DNA of 64,000 bases from contig NZ_BCRM01000026.1 in assembly GCF_001552595.1 (NCBI RefSeq), forward strand, positions 1 through 64,000. Direction: 5' to 3'. This document shows positions 1 through 9,223 of the stretch, in pieces (positions within the stretch are counted from its first letter, which is position 1; each line of letters starts with the position of its first letter). A program made the translations under genes and the position numbers. This DNA comes from Rhodococcus erythropolis NBRC 15567. GTDB lineage: Bacteria > Actinomycetota > Actinomycetes > Mycobacteriales > Mycobacteriaceae. Below the pieces are notes generated by a model. It was not told where the DNA came from. It did no database searches and was given only the letters and a program-made list of their open reading frames with translations.

Positions 1-35
1 CTAAACTACCAGCGGGTAACTTTCCGCGGTGCGAT

Positions 36-701
36 TCATGGAAGACCTGCGATTCTTCGCGAATGCCACAGGTCCATCGGATTCCACGTGCCGGACCGAG
101 CACGCGTGATCGGATAGCACGCCAATCCCAGCAACAACGCAGACATGTGGCCGATGGCGGTGAAATTGGTGGCGAAAATCAGAGGTACACCGTAGAAGAC
201 CAACAGCCCCGCGAGATAGACGTATCGCCACGGATCGACGATGCGGTACACCAGAATCCCCATGATGCCGGCCAGACCGTAGCTCACTCCCACGTCGAGA
301 GTGTTGACCGCCGACTCCGCCACGTATCCGTGCCGAATACCTTCGTACAGAACACCTTCGCTGATGTACGTGGCTCCGACGTGGGCGATGACGACAACAC
401 ACAGCCACCGCCACGTCCCGAGCCAACGCTCAGCCGTTGCATGAAAGATGGTGAAGAGAACCAGGTATCCCAACCAACCGCCACCTTCGAGCCAGAAGGC
501 ACTCGAGAACAGGACTCGTAGCGGGTCTTCGGCCAGGTGATGCAGATTGGTCGAGCGCTTGCCGAGAAAACGCTCCTCGACATTGTCAGGCAGATGCCGC
601 AGGAACAGTGTGGTGAACAGCAGGGCCAGCAACCAGACGTAGGTACCGGGAGCACTGCGCACCCATCGCCATGCCGCCTTTGCTGCCCCCAGCATCCTCA
701 C
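36..701 (-). CDS. rhomboid-like intramembrane serine protease
   Basis: A 221-residue polytopic membrane protein with about six hydrophobic segments. The rhomboid signature is visible as G-V-S-Y-G at residues 138-142, with Ser140 as the probable nucleophile, and a GHMSALLLG segment with His185 in the last membrane helix. An E-R-W motif near residue 91 resembles the conserved rhomboid loop. This Ser/His pair would cleave membrane protein substrates inside the lipid bilayer. The start used is a GTG; an ATG two codons further in (base 695) is equally possible. It follows the O-methyltransferase gene by 16 bases, so the two may be co-transcribed. Substrate unknown. Divergent actinobacterial rhomboids are often inactive, so activity is uncertain. 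Confidence 0.72.
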   Translation of the reverse strand: MRMLGAAKAAWRWVRSAPGTYVWLLALLFTTLFLRHLPDNVEERFLGKRSTNLHHLAEDPLRVLFSSAFWLEGGGWLGYLVLFTIFHATAERWLGTWRWLCVVVIAHVGATYISEGVLYEGIRHGYVAESAVNTLDVGVSYGLAGIMGILVYRIVDPWRYVYLAGLLVFYGVPLIFATNFTAIGHMSALLLGLACYPITRARSGTWNPMDLWHSRRIAGLP

Positions 702-717
702 CGCTTCGAGTCTGCGC

Positions 718-1389
718 TCACTCGTTCACTACTGCAACGGCAAACCCGTCCCATCCCTTCGAACCCACGGTTTGAATGGCGGTGCCGTCGAGTTTCGGCT
801 CGGCCGCGATCATCTCCAACACCGCTCGACTCGCTTTGACGCGCTCGTCGTCGATATCCGGGTTGGACACATGTCCCCCACGCACCACGTTGTCCACGAT
901 GATGACGGTTCCGGGATGCGAAAGGGCCAACGCCCACCGCACGTACTCGGTGTTGTTCTCCTTGTCTGCGTCGATGAAGACCAAGTCGAAAGGTCCCAAC
1001 TCTTCCTTCGCGATCGACGGGAGGCTGTCGAGCGCAGCCCCGACGCGGATGTCGACACGGTCAGCCAAGCCGGCGCGCTCGATATTCGCCCGAGCGACAT
1101 CCGCATGGGTGGGATCGAATTCCAGCGTGATGACTTGGCCAGAGGGACCGACTGCGCGAGCGAGCCAGATCGTGCTGTATCCGCCGAGCGTTCCGATCTC
1201 GAGGACATTGCGCGCCAGGCACATTCGCGCCAGAAGATTGAGGAGCTTGCCCTGGTTCGGCGCCACGTCGATGGGCGGGAGGCCGGCCTCGGAATTGGCG
1301 GCGAGTGCCGCGTCGAGAACCGGATCTTCACCTACCAACGTGGAAACGAGATAGCCGTCGACTTCTGCCCAATCCGGTTCGCGTTCCAT
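718..1389 (-). CDS. class I SAM-dependent O-methyltransferase (catechol/caffeoyl-CoA type)
   Basis: A 223-residue protein of the small O-methyltransferase family related to caffeoyl-CoA and catechol O-methyltransferases. The SAM-binding motif EIGTLGGYS is at residues 64-72, the acidic FIDADKEN metal/SAM segment at 138-145, and a VDNVVRGG segment follows near 160. It would transfer a methyl group from SAM to a hydroxyl of a small aromatic or related acceptor in the cytoplasm. The frame stays open further upstream, but that part runs across the proS terminator hairpin, so the ATG at 1389 (MEREPDW) is preferred. The acceptor cannot be told from sequence. Confidence 0.85.
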   Translation of the reverse strand: MEREPDWAEVDGYLVSTLVGEDPVLDAALAANSEAGLPPIDVAPNQGKLLNLLARMCLARNVLEIGTLGGYSTIWLARAVGPSGQVITLEFDPTHADVARANIERAGLADRVDIRVGAALDSLPSIAKEELGPFDLVFIDADKENNTEYVRWALALSHPGTVIIVDNVVRGGHVSNPDIDDERVKASRAVLEMIAAEPKLDGTAIQTVGSKGWDGFAVAVVNE

Positions 1390-1403
1390 AGCCACGATTG
1401 TGG

Positions 1404-1453
1404 CAGAAAAGAAGGGCCGCCGCAGACACCTCGGAAGGTGGCTGCGGCGGCCC
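1404..1453 (-). terminator. intrinsic terminator of proS
   Basis: A perfect 12-bp inverted repeat (arms 1414-1425 and 1442-1453, GGGCCGCCGCAG and its complement) has a further 5-bp inner stem (1427-1431 / 1436-1440). Read on the minus strand the hairpin is followed by a U-rich run (TTCTTTTCT), the layout of a rho-independent terminator. It lies 16 bases past the proS stop and just ahead of the O-methyltransferase start. Confidence 0.85.
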
Positions 1454-1468
1454 TGACGACTATTCGAA

Positions 1469-3214
1469 TCAGCCGCGAACTGCGCTGATGATCGCCTCGA
1501 TCGCCGAGTCGGCGTCGATCTCACGGCTCTCGCCAGTGAAGCGGTCGCGAATTTCGACCTTGCCGTCGGCCCAACCGCGTCCGACGACAACGATCAGCGG
1601 AACGCCGATCAGCTCGGAGTCCTTGAACTTCACGCCCGGCGATGCCTTGCGGTCGTCGAGGATTACTTCGAGTCCGGCACGGTCGAGTTGCGCGGCGAGG
1701 CCTTCGGCGCCTTCGCGCGCGGTCTCGTCCTTGTTCGCGATGACGAGGTAGACGTCGGCCGGTGAAACCTCGGCAGGCCACCGCAGGCCCTTTTCGTCGT
1801 GATGCTGCTCGGCAATGACGGCCACCAGACGCGAGACGCCGACGCCGTACGAACCCATGGTCGGGCGGACGGGCTTGCCGTTCTCGGCGAGGACGTCGAC
1901 GGTGAAGACGTCGGTGTACTTGCGACCGAGCTGGAAGACGTGCCCGATCTCGATACCGCGAGCCGAGACCAGCGTGCCGGCTCCGTCGGGAGAGGCGTCG
2001 CCGTCACGAACCTCGGCGGCTTCGATGGTTCCGTCAGGGGTGAAGTCGCGACCGGCAACGAGGCCGACCACGTGCTTGCCGTCTTCGTCGGCGCCGGTGA
2101 TCCAGCTGGTGCCGTCGACGACGCGCGGATCGACAAGGTAGCGAACGCCGTTGGCCTGCAGAGCCTTCGGGCCGATGTAACCCTTGGCCAGGAACGGGTT
2201 GTTCTTGAAGTCGGTCTCGGTGATCATCACGAACTCGGCCGGCTCCAGTGAAGCTTCGAGGCGCTTTTCGTCGACCTCACGGTCGCCGGGGATGCCGATA
2301 CCGAGCAGTTCCCACTCGCCGCCGGGCAGGCGGGTCTTGACCATGATGTTCTTGAGAGTGTCGGCAGCGGTGATGGTGCGGCCGAGGTCGGCACCGTTCG
2401 CCCAGTCCACGAGGGTGTCGATGGTGGGTGTGTTCGCGGTGTCGTACACCTTCGCTTCGGGTAGCCCGTCGAACGGAATCGAGTCGGGAACAACAGTCTT
2501 GACGGCCTCGACGTTGGCGGCGTAGCCGGATTCGAGGCAGCGTACGTAGGTGTCTTCGCCGATCTCGCTCTCGGCAAGGAACTCCTCGGACGCGCTGCCG
2601 CCCATCGCACCGGAGGTCGCCGAGACGATGACGTATTTGACGCCCAGACGCGTGAAGATCTTCTCGTAGGCACCGCGGTGCGCCTGGTACGACTCCGTCA
2701 GGCCTTCGTCGCTGAGGTCGAAGGAGTACGAATCCTTCATGAGGAACTCGCGACCACGCAGAATGCCCGCACGCGGACGCTCTTCGTCGCGGTACTTGGT
2801 CTGCACCTGGTACAGGGTGACCGGGAAGTCCTTGTACGAGTTGTACTCACCCTTGACCGTCAGAGCAAAGAGCTCCTCGTGGGTCGGGCCGAGCATGTAG
2901 TCGTTGCCCTTGCGGTCCTTGAGGCGGAACAGGTTGGGGCCGTACTCGGTCCAGCGGTTCGACGCCTCGTAGGGATCGCGCGGGAGCAGAGCAGGCAGCA
3001 GAATTTCCTGCCCACCAATGGCATTCATTTCTTCGCGGACAACACGCTCAACCTCGCGCAGCACCCGCAATCCCAGCGGCAACCACGAGTAGACGCCTGG
3101 AGCGATACGACGCACGTAGCCGGCACGAACCAGCAATTTGTGGCTGGCAACTTCGGCGTCCGAGGGATCGTCACGCAGGGTACGCAGGAACAGGTGGGAC
3201 AGACGGGTAATCAC
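1469..3214 (-). CDS. proS: prolyl-tRNA synthetase (bacterial type)
   Basis: A 581-residue class II synthetase that charges tRNA-Pro with proline in the cytoplasm. The N-terminal catalytic core shows the GPTHEE segment (109-114) and motif 2 (about 139-163, [16 protein letters not shown]), and motif 3 is near [14 protein letters not shown]. The middle (about 225-400) matches the YbaK-like INS editing domain of bacterial-type ProRS, and the C-terminus is the anticodon-binding domain ([12 protein letters not shown] onward). The length is normal for the bacterial type. The start is GTG at 3214. It is divergent from yaaA across only 55 bases, and a strong terminator lies immediately downstream. Confidence 0.97.
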   Translation of the reverse strand: MITRLSHLFLRTLRDDPSDAEVASHKLLVRAGYVRRIAPGVYSWLPLGLRVLREVERVVREEMNAIGGQEILLPALLPRDPYEASNRWTEYGPNLFRLKDRKGNDYMLGPTHEELFALTVKGEYNSYKDFPVTLYQVQTKYRDEERPRAGILRGREFLMKDSYSFDLSDEGLTESYQAHRGAYEKIFTRLGVKYVIVSATSGAMGGSASEEFLAESEIGEDTYVRCLESGYAANVEAVKTVVPDSIPFDGLPEAKVYDTANTPTIDTLVDWANGADLGRTITAADTLKNIMVKTRLPGGEWELLGIGIPGDREVDEKRLEASLEPAEFVMITETDFKNNPFLAKGYIGPKALQANGVRYLVDPRVVDGTSWITGADEDGKHVVGLVAGRDFTPDGTIEAAEVRDGDASPDGAGTLVSARGIEIGHVFQLGRKYTDVFTVDVLAENGKPVRPTMGSYGVGVSRLVAVIAEQHHDEKGLRWPAEVSPADVYLVIANKDETAREGAEGLAAQLDRAGLEVILDDRKASPGVKFKDSELIGVPLIVVVGRGWADGKVEIRDRFTGESREIDADSAIEAIISAVRG

Positions 3215-3269
3215 GAGGTGTAAGGATAGTCGCCGCAGTCGGCCGAGCGGGCCTCGGTACGGTTACAGC

Positions 3270-4013
3270 GTGCTTGTACTGCTGCCTCCCTCAGAAACCA
3301 AGTCCGACGGCGGCAAGGATGCGCCCCTCGATCTGGCCGAACTGTCGATGCCACAGTTGACCGAAACGCGCGAATTGCTGGTTCAGACGCTGGTCGATCT
3401 GGCCGCTGACGTCGAGGCGTCGTGCGAAGCGCTCGGGCTCGGTCCGACGCAAGCAGACGAAGTGGAACGCAACGCCAAGCTGTGGGTGTCCGCGACGCGG
3501 CCCGCGCTGCAGCGCTACACCGGGGTGCTCTTCGACGCCCTCGACGCCAAGTCGTTCACCCGCGCCCAGAGGGCCAAGGCTCTCGATCGGATCGCGATCG
3601 GCTCCGCTCTGTTCGGTGCAGTCCGTGCGGGAGATCTGATCCCCGCCTACCGCCTTTCCGGCGGGTCCAAGCTGCCCGGGATGGGCACGCTCCGCTCACT
3701 GTGGAAGCCGGAACTGCCGAAGGCCTTGGCGGCCGAAGCCGACGGCCTTGTCATCGATCTACGGTCCGGCACCTACCAAGACCTCGGACCGGTTCCGGAC
3801 GCACTGATCGCAACGGTCCTCACCGAGAAGCCGGACGGCACCCGCACTGTCGTCAGTCACTTCAACAAGCACCACAAAGGTCTGCTCGCCCGTGCGCTGG
3901 TGGTCTCGCGTGCCGAACCGACCGACATCAAGGGTGTTGCGCGGGTGGCGTCGAAGGCGGGCTTGCGCGTCGAAATCGCGTCGGAGCGCGAATTGATCAT
4001 CCTGACGGATTGA
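3270..4013 (+). CDS. yaaA: peroxide stress protein YaaA (UPF0246/DUF328 family)
   Basis: A 247-residue protein with the family N-terminus LVLLPPSETKSDGG and the conserved C-terminal NKHHKG segment. E. coli YaaA lowers free intracellular iron during H2O2 stress and has been reported to bind DNA; the same role is inferred here from family membership only. The frame is open upstream into proS, but the GTG at 3270 places the family N-terminus (LPPSETK) correctly and avoids overlapping the divergent proS start. It converges with selO with 12 bases between stops. Confidence 0.88.
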   Translation: MLVLLPPSETKSDGGKDAPLDLAELSMPQLTETRELLVQTLVDLAADVEASCEALGLGPTQADEVERNAKLWVSATRPALQRYTGVLFDALDAKSFTRAQRAKALDRIAIGSALFGAVRAGDLIPAYRLSGGSKLPGMGTLRSLWKPELPKALAAEADGLVIDLRSGTYQDLGPVPDALIATVLTEKPDGTRTVVSHFNKHHKGLLARALVVSRAEPTDIKGVARVASKAGLRVEIASERELIILTD

Positions 4014-4025
4014 TGGCTTCGTCTG

Positions 4026-5534
4026 TCAAGTGCCACAGAAGGTTTGGAATGTTTCGCTGAAAGACTGCGGAGCCGCCTCGGTGTAGTCAGCCCACTCGTC
4101 GCGTCGGCCGAACGGGTGCGTGACCACTTCCAACAGCTTCTCGAAGGGAGCGAGGTCACCGTCGGTCGCGGCGCGCAAGGCCGCATCGAGCCGATGATTA
4201 CGCGGAATGTACAGCGGGTTGACGCGATCCATCGCGCTCGCGGTCTCCGCGGCCCCGTGTCCGTTTTCGGTCAGGGCTCCCTGCCACCGCTGCAACCAGG
4301 GCGCGATGTGCTCCCGTGGCACGAGGTTGTCGAGAGGCACCGAATTTCCGCGCAATTCGTCGGCGAGAGCGCGGAAACTGCCCGTCCAATCAGCACCGTG
4401 TTCCGCCAACAACGTCAGCAGATCGTCGACGAGCGCCCGATCGACAAACGGCTGGGCCAGACCGAGCTTTGCCGCGAGACCGGCCGCGTAGTGACCCTCG
4501 TAGCGCTCGTCGAAGGTCTCGAGAACTGCTGACGCCGCGGAAATTGCTTCGTCGGGTGTGGAATCGATCAGTGGCAACAGTGTTTCTGCCAAGCGCGCCA
4601 GGTTCCACTTCAGTACAGCGGGCTGATTGCCGAATGCATAGCGGCCCCCGTGGTCGATCGAGCTGAACACTGCCGCCGGATCGAACGCGTCGAGGAAGGC
4701 ACACGGACCGTAATCGATGGTCTCCCCCGAAATTGTCGTGTTGTCGGTGTTCATGACCCCGTGCACGAAACCGATGAGCATCCACCTCGCCACCAGTGAT
4801 GCCTGCGCCTCGACCACCGCCTCGAGGAACTTCAGGTAGCGATTGTGTGTACCCGTTGCCGGAAGTTCGGTCAGCTCCGGGTAGTGCCGGGCAATCGCGT
4901 AATCGGTGAGCGGCTGCAATACCTCGCCCTGCCGGGCCGCGAACTCGAAGGTCCCAACGCGTAGGTGACTCGACGCGATCCGTGCAAGCACGGCACCGGG
5001 TTCTGCGCCGTTGCGGCGAACGTCTCGGCCCGTCGCCACCACCGACAGCGCGCGCGTAGTGGGGACACCGAGGGCATTCATCGCCTCACTGACGAGATAT
5101 TCGCGCAGCATCGGCCCTACGACCGCATACCCGTCGCCGCCCCGAGAGAACGGCGTGCGCCCGGAGCCCTTCAGATGCAAGTCCACTCGCTGCCCGTCAA
5201 TGCTGACGAGTTCGCCGAGTAACAAAGCCCGACCGTCCCCGAGAATTGGTGCGTACCCACCGAACTGATGACCCGCATATGCCATCGCCACCGGTGTGGC
5301 CCCGACCGGCACCGTCGAACCGGACAGGACGCCGATCCCGTCCACACTTCGCAGCGCTGCTACGTCCAATCTCAACGACGCAGCCAGCTGCTCGTTCAGC
5401 ACGAGCAACTGCGGGTCGGGCGCGGCAGCACCTTGCCACGGCACCGTCAGAGCGCCGAGTTCGTCGGCGAAGGTGCTCTCGAGGCCGGCCACGATGGTGA
5501 CCGTGCCTGCTGTGGATTCCTGGAATGCGGCCAT
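4026..5534 (-). CDS. selO: protein adenylyltransferase SelO (YdiU family)
   Basis: A pseudokinase-fold enzyme of about 502 residues that transfers AMP from ATP to protein hydroxyls and is tied to redox homeostasis in E. coli. Family blocks visible are [35 protein letters not shown] (inverted nucleotide-binding site) and [12 protein letters not shown] followed by DYGPCAFLD (metal/catalytic Asp). The protein ends FQTFCGT, with Cys where animal SelO carries selenocysteine. The frame could begin at a TTG (5561), but GTG-ATG at 5537/5534 is more natural; I see no strong ribosome site. The CBS-pair gene lies upstream with a small gap, so the two may be one transcript. Confidence 0.93.
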   Translation of the reverse strand: MAAFQESTAGTVTIVAGLESTFADELGALTVPWQGAAAPDPQLLVLNEQLAASLRLDVAALRSVDGIGVLSGSTVPVGATPVAMAYAGHQFGGYAPILGDGRALLLGELVSIDGQRVDLHLKGSGRTPFSRGGDGYAVVGPMLREYLVSEAMNALGVPTTRALSVVATGRDVRRNGAEPGAVLARIASSHLRVGTFEFAARQGEVLQPLTDYAIARHYPELTELPATGTHNRYLKFLEAVVEAQASLVARWMLIGFVHGVMNTDNTTISGETIDYGPCAFLDAFDPAAVFSSIDHGGRYAFGNQPAVLKWNLARLAETLLPLIDSTPDEAISAASAVLETFDERYEGHYAAGLAAKLGLAQPFVDRALVDDLLTLLAEHGADWTGSFRALADELRGNSVPLDNLVPREHIAPWLQRWQGALTENGHGAAETASAMDRVNPLYIPRNHRLDAALRAATDGDLAPFEKLLEVVTHPFGRRDEWADYTEAAPQSFSETFQTFCGT

Positions 5535-5569
5535 CACACGAGAGTAGTCACCGTGCGACAACCTATCGA

Positions 5570-5998
5570 TCAGCCCTGATCGATGTACGACTCGAGCTGA
5601 TCGCGTTCGCTCTTGAGCTCGTCGATGCGGCTCTTCACCACGTCACCGATACTGACGATGCCGAGGAGGTTGCCGTCCTCGATCACCGGCAGATGTCGGA
5701 TTCGACGCTCGGTCATGATCGCGGCAATGCTGTCCACCGCGTCTGCCGGAACGCACGTGTACATCAGAGCGGTCATGACCTCGGAAACCTGGATCCCGAG
5801 AAGGTCCGGGCCACGCTCGTGCAGGCGTCGAACGACATCGCGTTCGGAGATGATGCCGACCACCGCGTCGTCGTCGACCACCACCATGGCTCCGATGTTG
5901 TGGCGGGCAAGATCGCACAGCAACCCGTTGACCGTCGTGTGGGCGTCGATCGTGACGATGCTGTTGCCCTTGTTTCGCAATATGTCCGCGATCCGCAT
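5570..5998 (-). CDS. CBS-pair (two CBS domain) protein
   Basis: A 142-residue protein consisting of two tandem CBS domains (about 10-60, ending [14 protein letters not shown], and about 75-130, ending [14 protein letters not shown]), with a short charged C-terminal helix. Stand-alone CBS pairs bind adenosine nucleotides and act as energy or redox sensors; the partner here is unknown. The ATG at 5998 (MRIADILRN) is used because that is where similarity to stand-alone CBS proteins begins; 14 further codons are open upstream. It lies directly upstream of selO on the same strand. Confidence 0.88.
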   Translation of the reverse strand: MRIADILRNKGNSIVTIDAHTTVNGLLCDLARHNIGAMVVVDDDAVVGIISERDVVRRLHERGPDLLGIQVSEVMTALMYTCVPADAVDSIAAIMTERRIRHLPVIEDGNLLGIVSIGDVVKSRIDELKSERDQLESYIDQG

Positions 5999-6078
5999 CA
6001 CGGCACCCCGATTCGTCGAGACTCTCGGCACGTCCTGCAACGATCGTATCGGCTAGCGAAGCGGAAAAACAGGACTGA

Positions 6079-7575
6079 TCAGGCGATTCCCTGAGCTGCC
6101 TTCTCCGCAGCCTGAGCCTGGGCTACCTGAGAAGGTGTGAACCTGATGCACAGCGCCGCGATACCGGCGAACACCGCGCAGACCGCGCAGCCCACAAGCG
6201 CGAAGGTGTATCCCTCTCCGAGTGCGATCAACTCCGCCGGATTCATGTCCGCGGCCTTGCCCGAAGTGCCGCCGAGCGAGAGCGTCTTCGACGTCGCCAT
6301 CGCACCGATCACCGACAGCGCCAGTGGTCCACCGAGCGTCTGGGCAACCTGAGCGATGGCCGTCAGCGGGCCGATCTCGGTCTCCGGCACACCGGCGATC
6401 GCGCACAGTGGCAAGGGCACCATCGCGAGGCCGATACCGAATCCGATCCCGATCACGGGCACGAACAAGTTGGCCAGGTAGGTGGAATCGGAATCGAGAG
6501 TAGATCCGTAGAGGAGTCCGACGATCATGATCACTACGCCGGTGAGGACCAGCCAACGGGGTTGAACCTTTACGGCGAGCTTGGAAGCAACCGACGCGGC
6601 AGCGCCCAATCCGAACGCGAACGGAATGAACGCGATACCGGCACGCAACGGCGAATACTGCATGATGTCCTGCACGAACAGTGCGACGAAGGCCGTCATG
6701 CTGAACATCGCGCCACCGACGAAGAAGATGGCGAGGAACGTCGCGACACGGTTGCGATCGGCGAACAACGAGAAGGGCAAGAGCGGGTTGTCCGCAGTTC
6801 GCTCGACGAAGAGGAAGGCGGCGAGGGCGACCAATCCGGCCGCCAATGCACCGATGACGGCGATACTCCCCCATCCCATTTCCGGGCCTTCGGTGAGAGC
6901 AAAAACAACACCGGTACAACCGAGGGTCGCGAGGATCGCGCCGGGGACATCCAAAGCCAGACGCGTCTGATTCGTCTCGCGAAGGGCGCGGAACGCCATG
7001 CCGACGAGCGCGATGCCGATCGGGACGTTGATGAGGAAGATCAGACGCCACGACACCTCGGTCAATGCGCCGCCGATGATCAGACCGGCGATCGATCCGA
7101 CGCCCGTCATGGCGGCAAAAATCGCGATGGCCTGATTACGAGCCGGACCCGCGGCGAAAGTCGTGGCAACAAGTGCGAAGGCGGTGGGCGACGCCACGGC
7201 TGCGCCGACACCTTGAAGCGCCCGCGCTGCGATCAACATGCCCTCGTTCAGGGCGAGACCACAGAGCAACGACGCCACCGTGAACAGCGAGACTCCCGCG
7301 ATGAACATCTTCTTGCGCCCGTACGCGTCACCGAGGCGACCACCGAGGAGCATGAGCCCACCGAACGCAAGCGCGTACGAGGTCAACACCCAATTACGAC
7401 CACTGTCGCTCAGCCCGAGGTCTGCCTGCAATGGCGCCAGCGCGAGGTTCGCGACGGTGCCGTCGAGCACCACCATCATCTGCAAACCACTCAGGACGAT
7501 GATGGCGAGCCCGATGACTCGAGTCGCTACCGGGGCATTCGCCGAAGCGGTTTCAGATGTTGGGGAATCAGACAC
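6079..7575 (-). CDS. efpA: MFS drug/proton antiporter, EfpA-like (DHA2, 14 TMS)
   Basis: A 498-residue major facilitator of the EmrB/QacA (DHA2) group with about 14 membrane segments. Motif A is GGRLGDAYGRKK and the antiporter motif C region is GVGSIAGLIIGGALTEVSWR. Long stretches match what I remember of M. tuberculosis EfpA, including SDSGRNWVLTSYALAFGGLM. It sits in the same position as efpA in M. tuberculosis, next to cysG/cobB/cobO. Expected role: proton-driven export of lipophilic compounds, or lipid transport as more recently proposed for EfpA. Its start is only 11 bases after the cysG stop, so it is probably the last gene of the B12-riboswitch operon. Confidence 0.85.
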   Translation of the reverse strand: MSDSPTSETASANAPVATRVIGLAIIVLSGLQMMVVLDGTVANLALAPLQADLGLSDSGRNWVLTSYALAFGGLMLLGGRLGDAYGRKKMFIAGVSLFTVASLLCGLALNEGMLIAARALQGVGAAVASPTAFALVATTFAAGPARNQAIAIFAAMTGVGSIAGLIIGGALTEVSWRLIFLINVPIGIALVGMAFRALRETNQTRLALDVPGAILATLGCTGVVFALTEGPEMGWGSIAVIGALAAGLVALAAFLFVERTADNPLLPFSLFADRNRVATFLAIFFVGGAMFSMTAFVALFVQDIMQYSPLRAGIAFIPFAFGLGAAASVASKLAVKVQPRWLVLTGVVIMIVGLLYGSTLDSDSTYLANLFVPVIGIGFGIGLAMVPLPLCAIAGVPETEIGPLTAIAQVAQTLGGPLALSVIGAMATSKTLSLGGTSGKAADMNPAELIALGEGYTFALVGCAVCAVFAGIAALCIRFTPSQVAQAQAAEKAAQGIA

Positions 7576-7586
7576 AAGACTTCACG

Positions 7587-8819
7587 TTACCCAGCGTCGA
7601 CGGAAAAGCCCGCGACCGGCCCGATCACGATGATCGCCGGAGGCTTGATCTCCTCGTCTTTGACGCGCTGAGCAACGGTCGCCAGATCGGCCCGAAGTTC
7701 ACGCTGGGTGCGCAGAGTGCCCTCTTGGATCACGGTGACCGGCGTTGTTGACGGGCGTCCACCGTCGACGAGCGCCCTCGCGAACTGATCGATGCGCTCG
7801 ACCGCCATGAGCAGCACGATCGTGCCGCGCAACTTGGCCAGTGCCGACCAGTCGACCAGCGAATCCGGATGATCCGGAGCCACGTGACCACTGACGACGA
7901 CGAACTCGTGGGTGACGCCGCGGTGGGTCACCGGGATGCCTGCGGCCGACGGGACCGAGATCGCGCTCGTGATTCCGGGCACTACGGTCACCGGAACGCC
8001 GGCAGCGGCACACGCTTCGAGTTCTTCGTATCCCCGCCCGAAGACGTACGGGTCCCCGCCCTTGAGGCGGACCACGAACTTGCCTGCCTTCGCGTTGTCG
8101 ATCAGCGCGGCGTTGATGGCCTCCTGAGCCATGGCACGGCCGTACGGGATCTTCGCGGCGTCGATCACCTCGACGTCCGGACCCAGTTCGGCGAGCAACT
8201 CCGGCGGAGCCAATCGGTCGGCCACGACGACGTCAGCGCGTGCGAGCAAACGGCGTCCACGCACGGTGATCAGGTCGGGGTCACCGGGGCCACCACCGAC
8301 GAGAGCAACGCCCGCAGCGGCCGGCTCGGCCGTATCGGCGAGCACGCCCGACTGAAGACCTTCGACGACCGCGGTGCGGACTGCTGCCGAACGACGGTGA
8401 TCGCCGCCGGCAAGAATTCCGATACTCATACCGTCGTACTCGGCGCTGGCGGGAGTTACCGCGGTACCGTGCTTCGCGTTGTCGGCGCGCACGCAGAAGA
8501 TGTGGCGACGCTCCGCCTCGGCGACGATCGCCGCATTGGTTTCCGGCTCGTCGGTCGAGGCGATGGCATACCACGCACCTTCGAGGTCGCCGTCGGCGTA
8601 CGGGCGCTCTTCGACCGTGATCTGCCCGGCCGTGGCCATACCTTCGACGGCTGGAGTGAACGCGCGACTGATGACGTGAACACGGGCACCAGAGGCGACC
8701 AGCAGTCCGAGTCGGCGCTGAGCCACAGTGCCGCCACCGAACACGACCACGCGTCGATCGGTCAGGTTGAGGCCGACCAAGTAGTTGGTCTCGTCTGCGG
8801 TGGACTCGCTCACTCGCAC
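7587..8819 (-). CDS. cysG: siroheme synthase-like fusion: precorrin-2 dehydrogenase + uroporphyrinogen-III C-methyltransferase
   Basis: A 410-residue fusion. Residues 1 to about 150 form an NAD-binding precorrin-2 dehydrogenase domain ([10 protein letters not shown], 27-36). From about 167 a SUMT methylase domain starts with [15 protein letters not shown] and contains [15 protein letters not shown]. It methylates uroporphyrinogen III at C2 and C7 and oxidises precorrin-2, feeding siroheme and cobalamin. The length is somewhat shorter than E. coli CysG (457), as in the mycobacterial version. It overlaps the preceding gene by 10 bases within the B12 operon. Whether the first domain also inserts iron cannot be seen. 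Confidence 0.93.
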   Translation of the reverse strand: MRVSESTADETNYLVGLNLTDRRVVVFGGGTVAQRRLGLLVASGARVHVISRAFTPAVEGMATAGQITVEERPYADGDLEGAWYAIASTDEPETNAAIVAEAERRHIFCVRADNAKHGTAVTPASAEYDGMSIGILAGGDHRRSAAVRTAVVEGLQSGVLADTAEPAAAGVALVGGGPGDPDLITVRGRRLLARADVVVADRLAPPELLAELGPDVEVIDAAKIPYGRAMAQEAINAALIDNAKAGKFVVRLKGGDPYVFGRGYEELEACAAAGVPVTVVPGITSAISVPSAAGIPVTHRGVTHEFVVVSGHVAPDHPDSLVDWSALAKLRGTIVLLMAVERIDQFARALVDGGRPSTTPVTVIQEGTLRTQRELRADLATVAQRVKDEEIKPPAIIVIGPVAGFSVDAG

Positions 8820-9223
8820 TCCGTTTCGTCGTCAGAATTGTTCAAGCTGGAGGGAACTTTACGGGCCGCCGCCACGGTCACTCCATCCCTGGCAGTCTTG
8901 GCCACTAGGAGCGGGCCGCCCCCGGAGGCGAGGATCGCCGCCGCTTCCGCGACGCTTGCCGTCCCGATCGCGTGCTCGACGCGAGTCGACGGTGACGGAA
9001 CCTGAACTCGCCCAAGTACGTCCGGGTCGAAACTCACAATCGGGACGTTCAGTTCATCGGCGGCAGCGAGCAGAGCTGCAGACGCCGCCTTGCCGGTCGC
9101 AGTGGCGAGGACCACGATCCTCGCTCGCTCCTGCAGCACCGCGTTCACCGCAGCGACGATGTCCTTCGCGGTGGCGCTCGTCGTGAATCCAACGCCTATA
9201 CAGAGGTCATCCCCGTGCGGCAT
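8810..9223 (-). CDS. CbiG C-terminal/CobE-like cobalamin biosynthesis protein
   Basis: A 137-residue single-domain protein. The CIGVGFTTSATAKDIVAAV beginning and the following alpha/beta pattern resemble the C-terminal domain of CbiG and the stand-alone CobE protein, which help in the precorrin/cobalt-precorrin part of B12 synthesis. The similarity is short and the exact role is not settled even in the family. The ATG at 9223 is chosen because the family motif begins there. It overlaps cobB by 17 bases and cysG by 10, a tightly coupled operon position that supports a B12 role. Confidence 0.72.
   Translation of the reverse strand: MPHGDDLCIGVGFTTSATAKDIVAAVNAVLQERARIVVLATATGKAASAALLAAADELNVPIVSFDPDVLGRVQVPSPSTRVEHAIGTASVAEAAAILASGGGPLLVAKTARDGVTVAAARKVPSSLNNSDDETECE

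Noticed and set aside
1390-1590. N-terminal extension of the O-methyltransferase (about 67 more codons)
   Set aside because: It would run across the proS terminator hairpin and into proS, and has an Arg/Ser-rich non-protein-like composition; the family start is at 1389.
6562-7671. Plus-strand open frame of about 370 codons antisense to efpA
   Set aside because: Highly charged E/R/H/D-rich product is typical of antisense translation; efpA on the other strand is well supported.
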